A stretch of DNA of 64,000 bases, taken from positions 1 to 64,000 of the forward strand of contig ADNK01001780.1 of assembly GCA_000320545.1 (NCBI GenBank), written 5' to 3'. The stretch is from Bigelowiella natans CCMP2755. Lineage: Eukaryota; Cercozoa; Chlorarachniophyceae. This document shows, in pieces, positions 48,315-59,228 of this stretch. The stretch's first letter is position 1. Each line of letters starts with the position of its first letter. The position numbers and the translations under genes are program-made. The notes under the pieces are model-generated. The model was not told the DNA's origin, made no database searches, and worked only from the letters and a program-made list of their open reading frames with translations.

Positions 48315-49744
48315 TCATTTTACCTCTGAACGTGTGAGAAAATTTAGATATCTGTAACAAACGATGGACACATGCAAGTAGAAGTTAGCCTACATCTCTT
48401 TCTTCGCCCCGAAAGCTCGAACCGCAGTGCGTAAGGCGATCCGCGAACTACCGCTGCTGCTGCCTACAGATGAAAGCAAAAAAAAGATTCCCAAGCCGAG
48501 ATTTCGGGTAACACTCCAACGACGATGGGCCAAAATAACCCCCAGGGTAGCTGGACGCATGCACTAGCTCAGGACGTTCATTTGAAGGTAAGTAGGCAGG
48601 AGGCGACGTGTGGCAGAGGCTACCTCCGAAGAAGATGACCTTGTTCTCCCGAGTTGGTTACTGCGACAAGAGGTGCATCACGACGCGGTGTAAAAAGGAA
48701 CGCGATATATCTGATCGCCTATCATGTGGCCTCAAACTAAGACATTTCTACGACGTGTTCCGATGGCCATTTCCGAGGTACGGATGAAATATTGGACAAA
48801 ATTCGACAGCAAAGGAAGGCTTTTTGTGAGACTCTGAACTACAGCACGCGACGAAATACCAGCATTATGTCAAACTGGATCGACAAAAAAAAATCGGATT
48901 AACATTCTTGCATAAAATTACAAGGGAATTTTACTCTACGACATCATTTGATGTCCTTTCGAGCTAATGAGTACGATCAACAGGTCTGGAGGCGCACAGC
49001 TCACACATGGGCACAGATCATCAGGGGAGTTTCAATCCAATCTCTCGGAAAAATGATGGCAACATCCAGGACATTGATTTCACGTATCGTTGTCCAACAG
49101 GCATCACGACTATGGAACGCGGGTTTGACAAGCAAAAGGAGTTCTGGCGTGAACTCGTTCCTCTTCCAACAAACTGGTCAAGTGTTGTGCGACCTGCTTG
49201 CAGCGCGGAGCGTTCGAGCAAGCTCACTATCATCACAGTTCGGCACGACAATGTCCAAAACAGCAATTTGGTGCTAGCATCACTCGCGCAGCGTGCTAGT
49301 GTGGTCGACCAGCCAGTGAAAACGTGTTTGCTCAACATTTCATGCTGTGTGCGTGACTGCAATCTGGCTAGCTCTAGAGCTGGCCTAGACTACTATTCAA
49401 TGTCGATCTTCACATCTTGCAGAACTTGGCATGGTTTCTACGTAGCTACGCATCATAGTGTTTTCTGCCTGGTCGAACATTGCAGCTCATTTGGAAATGT
49501 GGATTGAGTTCAAATCCTCTCGTCCTCTAGAGCGTGCACCATCGCTCTACACCAATCGCCAGTCCGCGCACAAACAATGCATTGAGTATGTGCATTGACA
49601 CGTTACGTACTATGTGTGCGCGTAAAAAGTTGTATTTGATGTCATCGTTAACCATATAATAAATTTCGGGGGAAGTTGGCAGCAAAATATGCAAATACAT
49701 GTACCAAATGAGACGTTATTGACCCAGCCTATCTAGCAGCGACG
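48315..49744. other. Spacer between zinc-ribbon gene start and TMEM65-GAF gene end
   Basis: 1.4 kb. A 166-codon frame at 49007-49507 has no family signal and overlaps others in two more frames; I do not call it. Palindromic GCTAGC/AGCTCTAGAGCT words occur near 49260-49390. Confidence 0.5.
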
Positions 49745-51455
49745 CTACTCCGGTGCGAGAGTTTCTTGGATGAAGCTCGAAGCTACGGACGCTAGTAAAA
49801 TTGCCACCTGGCAAAGGGAGTGCAAGATGAAATATTAGAGGGCGATGAAACGGTGTGAAGGTATGGCTAGGACATAAGGTATTGACCTTCTCGTCAGTCT
49901 CATTGAAGGCTTCATACCCTATTCCAGCTACGGATTTGTTTGCGAACTGGCAATGGGAGAAAGAGAAGACGATGCGTTATCAGTCGACGGAGGGCTAGAT
50001 GATGATGTGCTCCACCATATTTGAGAAGCACCCTTGAATGCGTGCATGGTGAGAAACGAAAATGATGTACGCTGACCTCTATGAGCCCTATCACTCGCTT
50101 AGGATCTTCAACGACGACAGGAACCAGCAGCACGCTGAACGTATCGTACCTGCAGACAAATGAGGTGAGGTTGGAGGAGGAGAAGGAGGAGGAAGGCGCC
50201 CGTCATCACGACATAATGGCTTGCTTGTGCGACACGTTAATCACTGGTCTGCTAAATTATTATCGTTGTTTTCACTGGCAGTCGAGGTGGTGGTGATGGT
50301 GGTGGTGATGGTGGTGGTGATAATGCTGCTGCTGCTGGGTAATTTTCATCTCATTACTACCCCGTGTACATATCGAAGTTCCTGGTCGAACCGCCTTCTT
50401 TCTGTGAATGCGTAATGATGGCAAAGTGCTTCATGGTCAGAAAAAGTTATAGCAACGAAGTTTCTTCTCATCAGTATTAATGCAAATTATGGTAATGGTT
50501 GTGGTGGAGACGGTGGTAATGACGATGAACATTCAGGTCGAGCTGCTGGTGTTCCTTTAAATTCTTGGGTGATGGAAATTGCACGGAGAAAGGAGAGAAA
50601 ATGAAGAATAAATGGTCCTTCCCTTACTTGGAAATTCCTCTTGTAGCTGCTAGCAACGAACGAGTTGCGAATATTAACCACTTTTCCTGTCGTCAAAACC
50701 TAGAAGCGTTCATTATGGGAATAAGCTGAAAAGAACATCTCAACCGCGACTTCATACAACCGTTTCTCATCATGTAAAGAAGCAAAACGGTCTAATAAAA
50801 TCTCTTACGGTGTGCTTAGCGCCGCCCTTTCGAATGGGAATTTTCCTAGAATCAAAACAATGGATGTGTGGGTGTGCGCAAGCTTGCAAGGTATACGACA
50901 AAATACGTCGGAAGTGAATTAGACGAAAAGAGCAAGATGTTTCATGTTGTTTTGCATGCGAAAGGAAATAGCATGGGCTGGAGACATGCTCAGACCTATT
51001 TTTTTTAAGGATGAAGCGAATCAATTCGCTGAATTCCTCAAAGCAAATGTCCGACTCTAAAGGATAGAGAAACGATCATATGATGCTAGGATGGGAGGAG
51101 GAGGCGGAGGAGGAAACTGTTATCAACATACTTAACAATGACCCCCTTCTCACACCAAAATCTCACTGCGGAAAGAGCACGGAGCGCGGTAGTAAAAGTG
51201 CCAAAAAGGAAGAGAAGACCGTTGAAGACTGTACAGAATAATAGGCATTCAGCTACCTTTAGGGTTTTCTTTGCCGTCCTCCTCATTCTTGCTGTTGCGG
51301 TTGCTGTTAATGCTGCCATGGCTCCTCATATGGCGCACCTGTCGCCAGAGGTCCTCTTCGTCAATATTCCATCCGAGCTTTTCGAAAGCGTGGTGCAGAT
51401 TCTCTGCGTTTAACGTGTTAGAATGGTCGTCGTCGTAGCGGTCAAACACGCGTCT

Positions 51456-51504
<49 letters not shown>

Positions 51505-51669
51505 CAAAGCAAAATTCGTTTTAAAACTCATCACAACAAGGGTGGTAGAAGACATGGAGTTAGCAGCAGCAGCAGCAGCAGCAGCTCCTCTGAGATCCAG
51601 AGAAGCCCCGGCAGCTGCGGCCAGGCAACAAGCCAAGTTCGCAGCATCAGCACCAACACTCTCATTACC

Positions 51670-51710
<41 letters not shown>

Positions 51711-52408
51711 CGAAGTCGTTCGCGGGACGGTATTTCTCCGCGAAAGGCCCGTGAGGTTAAGTGCTCTCCGTCGTCGGTTACTAGCCATAAGTTACACCTC
51801 TGTGCGCCTAGGATCCTCCTCCCGTCACGGACAAGTGTGTCGAAGAGGCTTCGATGTCAAGGGGGGGGGGGGGGGGGGGAGGGAGGCAAGCAATGAGCAG
51901 GAGGAGCAGAAGAAGGATTGGAGTTCTAATCGTTGGACTTCCATTCTTCCTACAAGGCGATAACTAGTACTGTAATCGATCTGTCTATTGTACCCTCCAA
52001 GTCTCTTCGCCTTCTTCTGACGCTCCGCCTATTTATGACGTAGCAAGAATCATCATCTCCATCATGGGTAGCAGCATAGCAGCATAGCAGCATGGAACTC
52101 CTCTATTCGCTCACATATGGCGTTCATACATAATCTCTTATCATGGGTCAATTTATCATCCATTCCCTCTCCTCTCCCTTTGGTATTCGACTGCGCGATG
52201 TTGTTAGCAATGGTGATGCGTCTTTTTCCATGATTTCCAATTACTTTGTCAAGGTCCATAAAGAGGAGGGACACCATTCCCAAGAAACACCCGATGACGA
52301 CGCCAACGGCAGCGCACAGCTGACGAAGAGAAGGAGTGGGCAAAGGAGTGGGGAGGCGAGGGGTTGAAGCAAAGGCATTTTCTTCCGATTTTTGCGCGCG
52401 CACGCGCA

Positions 52409-52486
<78 letters not shown>

Positions 52487-53029
52487 GAGAGACAGAGATG
52501 CCCCATCACAACAATCATGGCCATAAAACATCATCAGGACAGACGGGCTATTATTCGCTAATTATTACTGTCGAGAAAATCTTCATCCGCTTTGTGGAGA
52601 GCTGTTGCTTCGTCAACGTAGACTGTGGCAAGCCCATCTAGCACCAAAAATAAAAAAAGAAAAGAAAAAGACAGCGAAGGAAGAGGGGGGGGGGGAATGG
52701 GGTCATGTTAAATTATTTTCGTCACCATTCTTCATCAAACCTCGTGGAAAGAAAAACAACGATACGAAATTTAGACAGAACTGCCAGCAGCAACAGAGGT
52801 AGTTGATTGAATGAAAACATGAAGAAGCACGGCTCACAGTCCCGCTGGCCACCTTCGCAGCAAATTGTTCGATGACGCCTCCGAAGCACACGCCAGACAC
52901 GTCAGAGCATACCTAGCGATCGTGATATGAGCTGATGGCATTGGTGATGATTATTGGCAGAAAGGATAGCTTTCCATTGAAATATGGGTACATGCATATT
53001 ATATATGCCCCCCCACACACACTAAGATA

Positions 53030-53075
<46 letters not shown>

Positions 53076-53689
53076 TTACTTGTCCAAATGCAGCGGCAGT
53101 AAGCGTTGTGAGGCCAAATGTTACGCCTTTCAAACGAATAGATCGGAATGGAGGGAGAGAGGGGAGGGAGGGGTTACGAGTATCCGTCGTGCATATAGCG
53201 AGCAGCAAAACAGGAAAGGGCAAGAGAGGGGATCAAAGTCCAATTGAAAAAAAAAAGGCATAAATTTTGGAAACCCATATTAGTTAATAACCTGCGGCAG
53301 TGGCATTCGTACAGAGCACGTCAAACATCTTCTCACTACTCTATTTTTTCTCTTCAGTAGTCTCCTTCTTTTCAAATAGCTATACACACACATATACTTA
53401 CTACCGATGCTGTTGTCGATTATGTCTCCTGCTTGAATCATCACCAAATTATCCATGAATCCAAATCCGATCTGCGCGCAAATTATTTCCCGCATTGATG
53501 GTGGTTAGCTTAGCGATAGGCCGCACTAGAAAACATCCCGAGAAAGCATTTCTCGAAAGTAGATTTCTAAAACAATCCTTCCCCTCCCCCATATTAATCG
53601 AAGTGTTCCCGTCAAATCACGAACCATAGGGATGGCGCAGTTGATTCCGTGAATTCGCATTTGAGTCACAGTCGGGGCAGGGAGACTCT
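49745..53689 (-). CDS. TMEM65 membrane domain fused to GAF domain with nested EF-hand segment
   Basis: Minus-strand exons in phase: 53625-53689, 53402-53471, 53080-53126, 52838-52912, 52569-52637, 52245-52319 (TMEM65 part); linker 51994-52028; 51711-51848, 51257-51453, 50996-51056, 50809-50845, 50628-50699; then, after an unfound micro-exon, 50077-50149, 49887-49946, 49745-49807. TMEM65 signatures: IGFGFMDNLVMIQAGDIIDN, SVTFGLTTLTAAAFGQ, CSDVSGVCFGGVIEQ and LCAAVGVVIGCFLGMVSLLF. The linker is AERQKKAKRLGG. GAF begins RRILGAQRCNLWLVTDDGEH, is interrupted by an EF-hand-like segment (FDRYDDDHSNTLNAENLHHA; ICFEEFSELIRFIL), and resumes KIPIRKGGAKHTVLTTGKVV, FSVLLVPVVVEDPKRVIGLI, AFNETDEKVAILLASVAS, ending TLAPE. 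TMEM65 is a mitochondrial inner-membrane protein in animals linked to ion transport. The first exon (transit peptide) was not found. Confidence 0.85.
51461..51500. repeat. (CA)n microsatellite before EF-hand exon
   Basis: CA tract immediately upstream (minus-strand sense) of the EF-hand exon 51257-51453. On the sense strand it is a (TG)n tract eight bases from the 3' splice site. Confidence 0.9.
51672..51709. repeat. (CA)n microsatellite after GAF exon
   Basis: CA tract starting right at the 5' splice site of exon 51711-51848 (minus-strand sense GTATG then TG units). Confidence 0.9.
51861..51879. repeat. Poly-G (sense poly-C) run at a 3' splice site
   Basis: A run of about 19 G on the plus strand, i.e. 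C on the sense strand, 12 bases upstream of the GAF exon start at 51848. It likely serves as the polypyrimidine tract. Confidence 0.85.
52408..52483. repeat. (CA)n(GA)n compound microsatellite
   Basis: CGCA units, then CA, then GA units in the intron between TMEM65 exons 52569-52637 and 52245-52319. Confidence 0.9.
53033..53071. repeat. (TA)n microsatellite
   Basis: About 19 TA units just 3' of TMEM65 exon 53080-53126 on the minus strand. Confidence 0.85.
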
Positions 53690-54031
53690 CTGATATGTCG
53701 ACGCATTGCGATTGTCAGCATATGTGCAGCCTCGTTTTCAAGGAGAACATATAAGTGGTGTAGATTCTCGTGGAATCATTAATAACGGACTTTCTGGACA
53801 TATATTATCTGTGCTCTGCGACACCACTGGCTATACTCTAAAGGTAGCTCACAGCGCTATGTCGGCTATTGGTAAGAGCACCTTCATTATTCTCCTGGGC
53901 GTTGTCACTAGTATCTGCCACCTCATTGTTCTTTGTTACGCTGAAGGCGCGACGAGATGTAGGAGCACCAAGATAGAAGGAAACCTGCGTCAATAAACAA
54001 TGGAGGTGCTGGATCTTTTGTCGTAATTGTA

Positions 54032-54075
<44 letters not shown>

Positions 54076-55094
54076 AGCGACGACGACAACGACGATGATA
54101 GTTGTTCAAGATTGGGCATGGGTCGATACTTTTGAGGAACTGAGGGAAGAACCCAGTGATACTTCTGTATTGCCAAATACGGTGACCCGCCGCCTTGAGT
54201 TTCTTGTCATGTTCTGGGTTTTGAATAGAAAACGGGCTGAAGAATAATTACGACTGCCGTCTCCTCCTCGGCGAAGAAGGGCGCGTTTGAATCGTCCGAA
54301 TCCCATTAGAATCATTGTTGGTTCTGATAATGTCTGAAGCAAGCAGCATGGACGAGGGGGGGCGGGATGTGAATTGTCTTGTATGAATATGAGTGAATAT
54401 GTGTGATTTGTATGCGCATCCTGTGCATTGTGTGCTATAGCTGAAAAAAGGATTGGAAAAATGAGTCTACGCCAAGGTCTGCTCATGTAGCAGATCGACA
54501 TGCTGTCTCGTTCTAGCCTTCCCTACCCCCTACACTGTTTTCACAAGTCTGAACCGGGCTCTCATGTCTGAACTACCTTAAAAAGCAGATTTCATACGGT
54601 TTTAATGCCTGGGATAGGCGGGGGGATAGGGGGCGGGGGGGGTTGAGGATGAAAGCGAGGGCAAGCACCGAGGTGCTTGTGTTCGTCTTTTTGTGAATCA
54701 AGTTTTTTACTAAATTCTGATCAATTTTAGTCCTATTTATCAGGGGGTAACTTTGAAAATTCTGGTATACTTCTATTCCAAGGGCGCATATCCCGATCTC
54801 GGGCAAATTGTGGCAAAAGAGTTTCAGCACCATTTCGTGTGATGTTTCTACGATAGAAAGGTGACTTCTTAAGTCTAGCTAAACGGAGGGCTTTTTCGCC
54901 CAAAAAATGGCGGGAACGAGGAGTAGAAAAGAGACTCCCTCAAAATCAATAAAAAGTAGGCAATCTAATATGAAAGACAAGCCTTTTTCCCTAATTTCTC
55001 GCTCGAACGGATGAACAACTCAAAAAAGCGTGCAGCGTGCCCCCCTCGGAATTAAGAGCAGTTTGGCTTTTAGAGAAACGCAGAACCTGCCCCC
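53690..55094. other. Divergent region holding missing TMEM65-GAF first exon
   Basis: 1.4 kb between the first recognised TMEM65 exon and the next plus-strand start. It contains (GAT)n at about 54031-54075. The N-terminal exon of the minus gene must lie here; frames with presequence-like character occur near 54420-54500, but none could be joined with confidence. Confidence 0.45.
54031..54075. repeat. (GAT)n microsatellite
   Basis: About 15 GAT units upstream of the recognised TMEM65 exons. Confidence 0.9.
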
Positions 55095-57918
55095 ATGGCT
55101 AACAATGTCCCCTCGGGTCAAGTGGTAGGCTGGATGTTGGATTATGCCTGCCACCAGAACCTGTATCCCCTGATCAAAATCTGCAATTCTCTTCTCCGCG
55201 ACTACAAGCATGAGTTCAAGGCTTCAGGTAGCTTGAATTAACTTTTGATAAAACGCTTCTTCCACCCACTGGCTCTTCTCCTCAAAGTCATAAATATGTT
55301 TTCAGAGAGATGTGAGCAGAATCTCCTCTTGTGCGCCTTCACAAACGTGATCCAAAACCGAGGAGACTTTGAGAGAATGGGGCCGACGGACGTCTTGGAA
55401 CTCTTTCTTATGCTACTACCAGGTATGGTGGTTGAGAAGAAGGATTGGGACTAGCTACCTCATTGTCTTTCCTTCATGAATCACATAGAGCTTCCTTCCC
55501 TTCTTGGAAGCACGTAATCTTTTCATTAGGGCGTTCATTGTTTCTAAAATTTTCGTCATCCTATCAGAAAGGAAGAAGCTGAAGTACAAGAAAGTTGCCG
55601 CGAGGGTTTGTCTGGAAATAAAGAGGCAGGTTGTAATGATCATCGGGATCCTGACAGAATCGCATCCATTCGTAGCCACAGCATGTTATTTTTTAGAACT
55701 ACCTGTTATAACCCCGATGCCTCCTTTGAATAAGTGTGACAACTAGCACCTCTACAGGTTTTTCTGGTAAGACTTTCTAGACGCTCCGCGAGCAGGGATG
55801 AAATGATTGAGCTGTTGGAGACTCTATTTCCGCTGGAGGTAGCTTAAAGCAGGCTGAAAGCATATTGCTACAAATATAGTAGTTTATTAAATCGTGTTAA
55901 ATCATCCTTGAATTGAATTTTGGTCCAAATGGAAGCGTATCGCGCAGTAGTTATATATTTATGGACATCTCAACCAAATGTACATGTAACACATCATAAA
56001 AAGGACCATCGCCAAGGGAACAAGCGAAGACGAGGAGGGCAAGATGGAGCAACAGCATTCTTCAATAAGTACCAAAAATTGATAGGAGTCGTGCCGCACA
56101 GCAGAGAACAAAAGACGAAAATGGAGTTACTTGAGTTGATTTATCTGGCTTATGGAAGGCTATCATCGTCATTTTCGGGCAGATTTGATGTCTATATGGA
56201 AAAACATGCTTATAACCGATTCCAAAAGTTAGTCACTGCTTTTCTTAAATCCTTCATACTGCCAAGTCTCACTCCATATATTGTGGAGAGGGAGATAAAA
56301 GGTGGGTCAGTGCCATCCCCATCGTCATCACCCGGAGGAAAAGAAGAAGAGCGAGGAGAGGTAGAAACGCGAATAGGAGCAGCGAGTAAGCGAAGGAGAA
56401 ATTCTGCAATGACGAAGACGACGACATCGGCATCAGTATTCAAAGAGCAGCAGCAGCAGAAAGTGCGACGACGAGGAAGAAAGAGAAGAAAAATAGAAGA
56501 ACAGGAGCAGAAGGAGGAGGAGGGAGAGGAAGAAGAAGAAGAAGATGATGATGATGATGAAGAAGAACGGAAGGAGGAGGAGGAGGAAGAAGAAGAAGAA
56601 GAAGAAGAAAGGGAGAAGAAAGTAAGCGAAGATGAGGAATATGAACAGGAATCGGAGTATAATCCAAGTGATGATGATGATGAAGAAGAAGAAGAAGAAG
56701 ACGATAATGATCTCGAGGATATGGAATATGGTATTTACCGTCGTCAAAGCAGCCGCCGCAGCAGTCGCCGAAACAGCAATCACCGTAGCTATCGCGAAAA
56801 TCGTCGGTCTATTTCTCGAGCTAGGAGAGCAAATCACCAAGCTAAGAGGAGGAGGAAGGACAGACATCAGCAGCAGGAGCACAACAAAAGGAAAAAAGGC
56901 GCCAGAGAAGTGATCATGATAGACGAAGAGGAGGATGAGGAAGAAAATGAGGGGGGGAGGCAAGATACTGAAGAAGAGAAGGGCGAATACAGTGACGACG
57001 ATGAGGATGAAAAGGAGGTGCGACAGATCTTGATAATATTTCACTTTACTAAAACGAAATTACCACAATATTCAAGTCAGCGATAATTTTGATTGGTGAT
57101 TTCTATCTAGCGGGGGGGGGAAGTCATCCTCACTGCTGGTGTTGTTGCTATTCTGCTATCATGCTCATGTATTTGACAAGGACAGCGTCGTCGATTCGTA
57201 GATTGAGTTGCGTGCATGTTTCAAAGGGGAATTTGGAAGTAGACACCACGAACAAGAAGGGATTTACGTAGTAGTGTGCAAAAGATGATAGATCTCGCAT
57301 CTCTCTGCCCTTCCCTCTTTTGTAGGAAGATGATTCCGATGAGGTGATATTAGCCACTTGCGATCTACGAGCCGGTGAGCTTGTTGCGGTGCCTTCAGCA
57401 GACAACGAAGCCGACACGCCATTCTGGGTGGCAAAAATCATTAAGATTAATCAGCATGGTGCAAAGGTACCTGTCGCACGCACGCACGCGCGCGCGCGTG
57501 TGTGTGTGTGTGTGTGTGAGCTTGTGTACCTCGCGAGTACTTCCTTCTGCATCATGCTTGTTCGAACGGAATCCTAGCATTCCTTGGAATCTGCAGCGGT
57601 TGTTGATGCCATTTTTGTTATTCATTCCTTCATTCATATTTTGGAAATTTGTCTCGTCCACTTTCACAGGTTCAATGGTATGACTCCGACAAGGCGTTCG
57701 GCAGGTATACGCCTTGCTATAGCGACAAGAGGAAGAAGGAGCCATGGATCCAAAGGATCCCAAACCGCACCACCGTCATCACATCTGGTTTCCGCCTCAA
57801 TCGCACTGGTTACCTTTCGAAAAAGACCTCAGCGACGATCAAGGCCCACCGAATGGTGCGGGATTTTTACAAAATGAGTGAGGAGGAGGGGGATGGGAAA
57901 GTCAGCCAAGTCTACTAA
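55095..57918 (+). CDS. Acidic/basic low-complexity protein with C-terminal Tudor-like region
   Basis: Start ATG 55095 (MANNVPSGQVVGWMLDYACH). Phase-checked early exons: 55095-55227, 55306-55422, 55568-55629, 55758-55838 (RDEMIELLETLFPLE). A long exon up to about 57018 encodes KYQKLIGVVPHSREQKTKME, LIYLAYGRLSSSFSGRFDVY, then about 200 residues alternating Glu/Asp-rich and Lys/Arg-rich stretches with EEEE, DDDD and SRRSSRRNS runs. The last two exons give DEVILATCDLRAGELVAVPS, FWVAKIIKINQHGAKVQWYD and FGRYTPCYSDKRKKEPWIQR, a small beta-barrel pattern like Tudor/chromo-barrel or BAH readers. The early part is helical, reminiscent of death- or SMN-unrelated helical repeats; I do not name it. Probably nuclear chromatin-associated. 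The splice into the long exon (55840-56040) is unresolved. Confidence 0.65.
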
Positions 57919-59228
57919 ATGGATGCATGCGCCGACGAAGGTGGGATTGGGTTTTGTAGATTTACACATTTTTGTGAGTAATCAACTTAGCAATGGAGAC
58001 TTGGCCGTAGATAACTACAAGCATCCAATAGCAGATACACCAGCAGCATTTTTCTGTGATTATAAATTTTGCGAGAGTACCCTTGCGCGTGATATCAATG
58101 CTCAGATCACCATGGCGATCATTTTAGGATCTTACATTTAATGCATCATCATCGTTCCTCTAATCTTGAACGAATTTTGATTGCATGCGGAGCATGTATA
58201 ATAGTAGGCGTATAATGCATACATTGCTGCCATAAAAGTAATTAGGCGTGGCTCTTGGCACAATGTCTAGATGCGCACTAATTCATCTAACATCTGTGCC
58301 AGTAGCAGCTCCATTAATTTCCAACATAACATAGCATGCACATTATACTGCATGCGCTACTTAATATAGACACGAAGCATAGTTAGATTATCACGGAGTT
58401 TCATTCCATTGCTGTAGCAGCAGCATCAATAACAGCGCGCATAGTGCGGAGGGTAATGTCGCTGTTGCAATGCAAAGTAATCCAAAGTGTTGCCTTCAAA
58501 TGCGCGCGACTCGCCGTCTATTTTGTTTGTCATCCCCATAACTAGATACGATCATGCATGCAGTTAACACGGAGACGGAGACAATCATGTACGCCATGGG
58601 TGAACCTGTTGACGCGCCGTAACTTATTATTATCCTGCGTTTGCAGTACATCTGTAGCCTGCGACTACGCACAAAAATGTGATTAGCGTGCGACTACGCA
58701 CAAAAATGTGATTAGCGCGTGAGAGACAAAACATGCACGTACGTTGCCTTAAAAGAATATCCAGCTGCCTTGTATGGCGTTCGCCATTTTGCTAAATCTT
58801 CGCCATAAATCAACAAATTAAGCTATTTGAATACATAGGGCGCTGACTATGGCTATGATGATGTTAATGTTCAACGCAGCGACGTGTATAAAATCAAGAT
58901 TGCCTCAGACCTTACACAATCATTTGCCACAACCCTATTACTGGTAACGTATAGTCCATGTACATTGCGTGTTGTTATGGTGCTAATGGACGATCATATA
59001 CGCTCTTCAGAGTGATGTTTGCTCGGTATCATTGTGATTCTGTACCTATTATCTGGACACCTAATCTACGTTTTCGCGGTCCATCTGAGTCCACTAAAAT
59101 GACAGATTGCCAAGATCCTATGGCCAACCTGATGAGAAATAATTTCAATATAGTGAGGGATATGCAACTACCCTTCAATTGTGTCCCCTAGCCCTTGCGA
59201 AAGTGGCGATTGCGTGTTCATGTACGAT
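57919..59228. other. 3' spacer with CATGC-rich DNA and a tandem duplication
   Basis: No supported exon. 58160-58460 and 58540-58620 are rich in GCATGC/CATGCA words. Open frame 58958-59191 lacks any family signal. It contains the 29-bp tandem duplication listed separately. Confidence 0.55.
58660..58717. repeat. 29-bp perfect tandem duplication
   Basis: Two adjacent identical 29-bp copies, 58660-58688 and 58689-58717, with the unit starting TGCGACTACGCAC. Confidence 0.9.

Noticed and set aside
49007-49507. 166-codon plus-strand open frame
   Set aside because: No family resemblance, overlaps frames in both directions, and shows no exon-intron partners. Treated as chance opening in spacer DNA.
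49716-49850. Alternative reading ending VASLLDRLGQ for the last exon of the TMEM65-GAF gene
   Set aside because: The frame VAILLASVASSFIQETLAPE fits the GAF C-terminal helix and the phase-0 join from exon 49887-49946, and stops at 49745.
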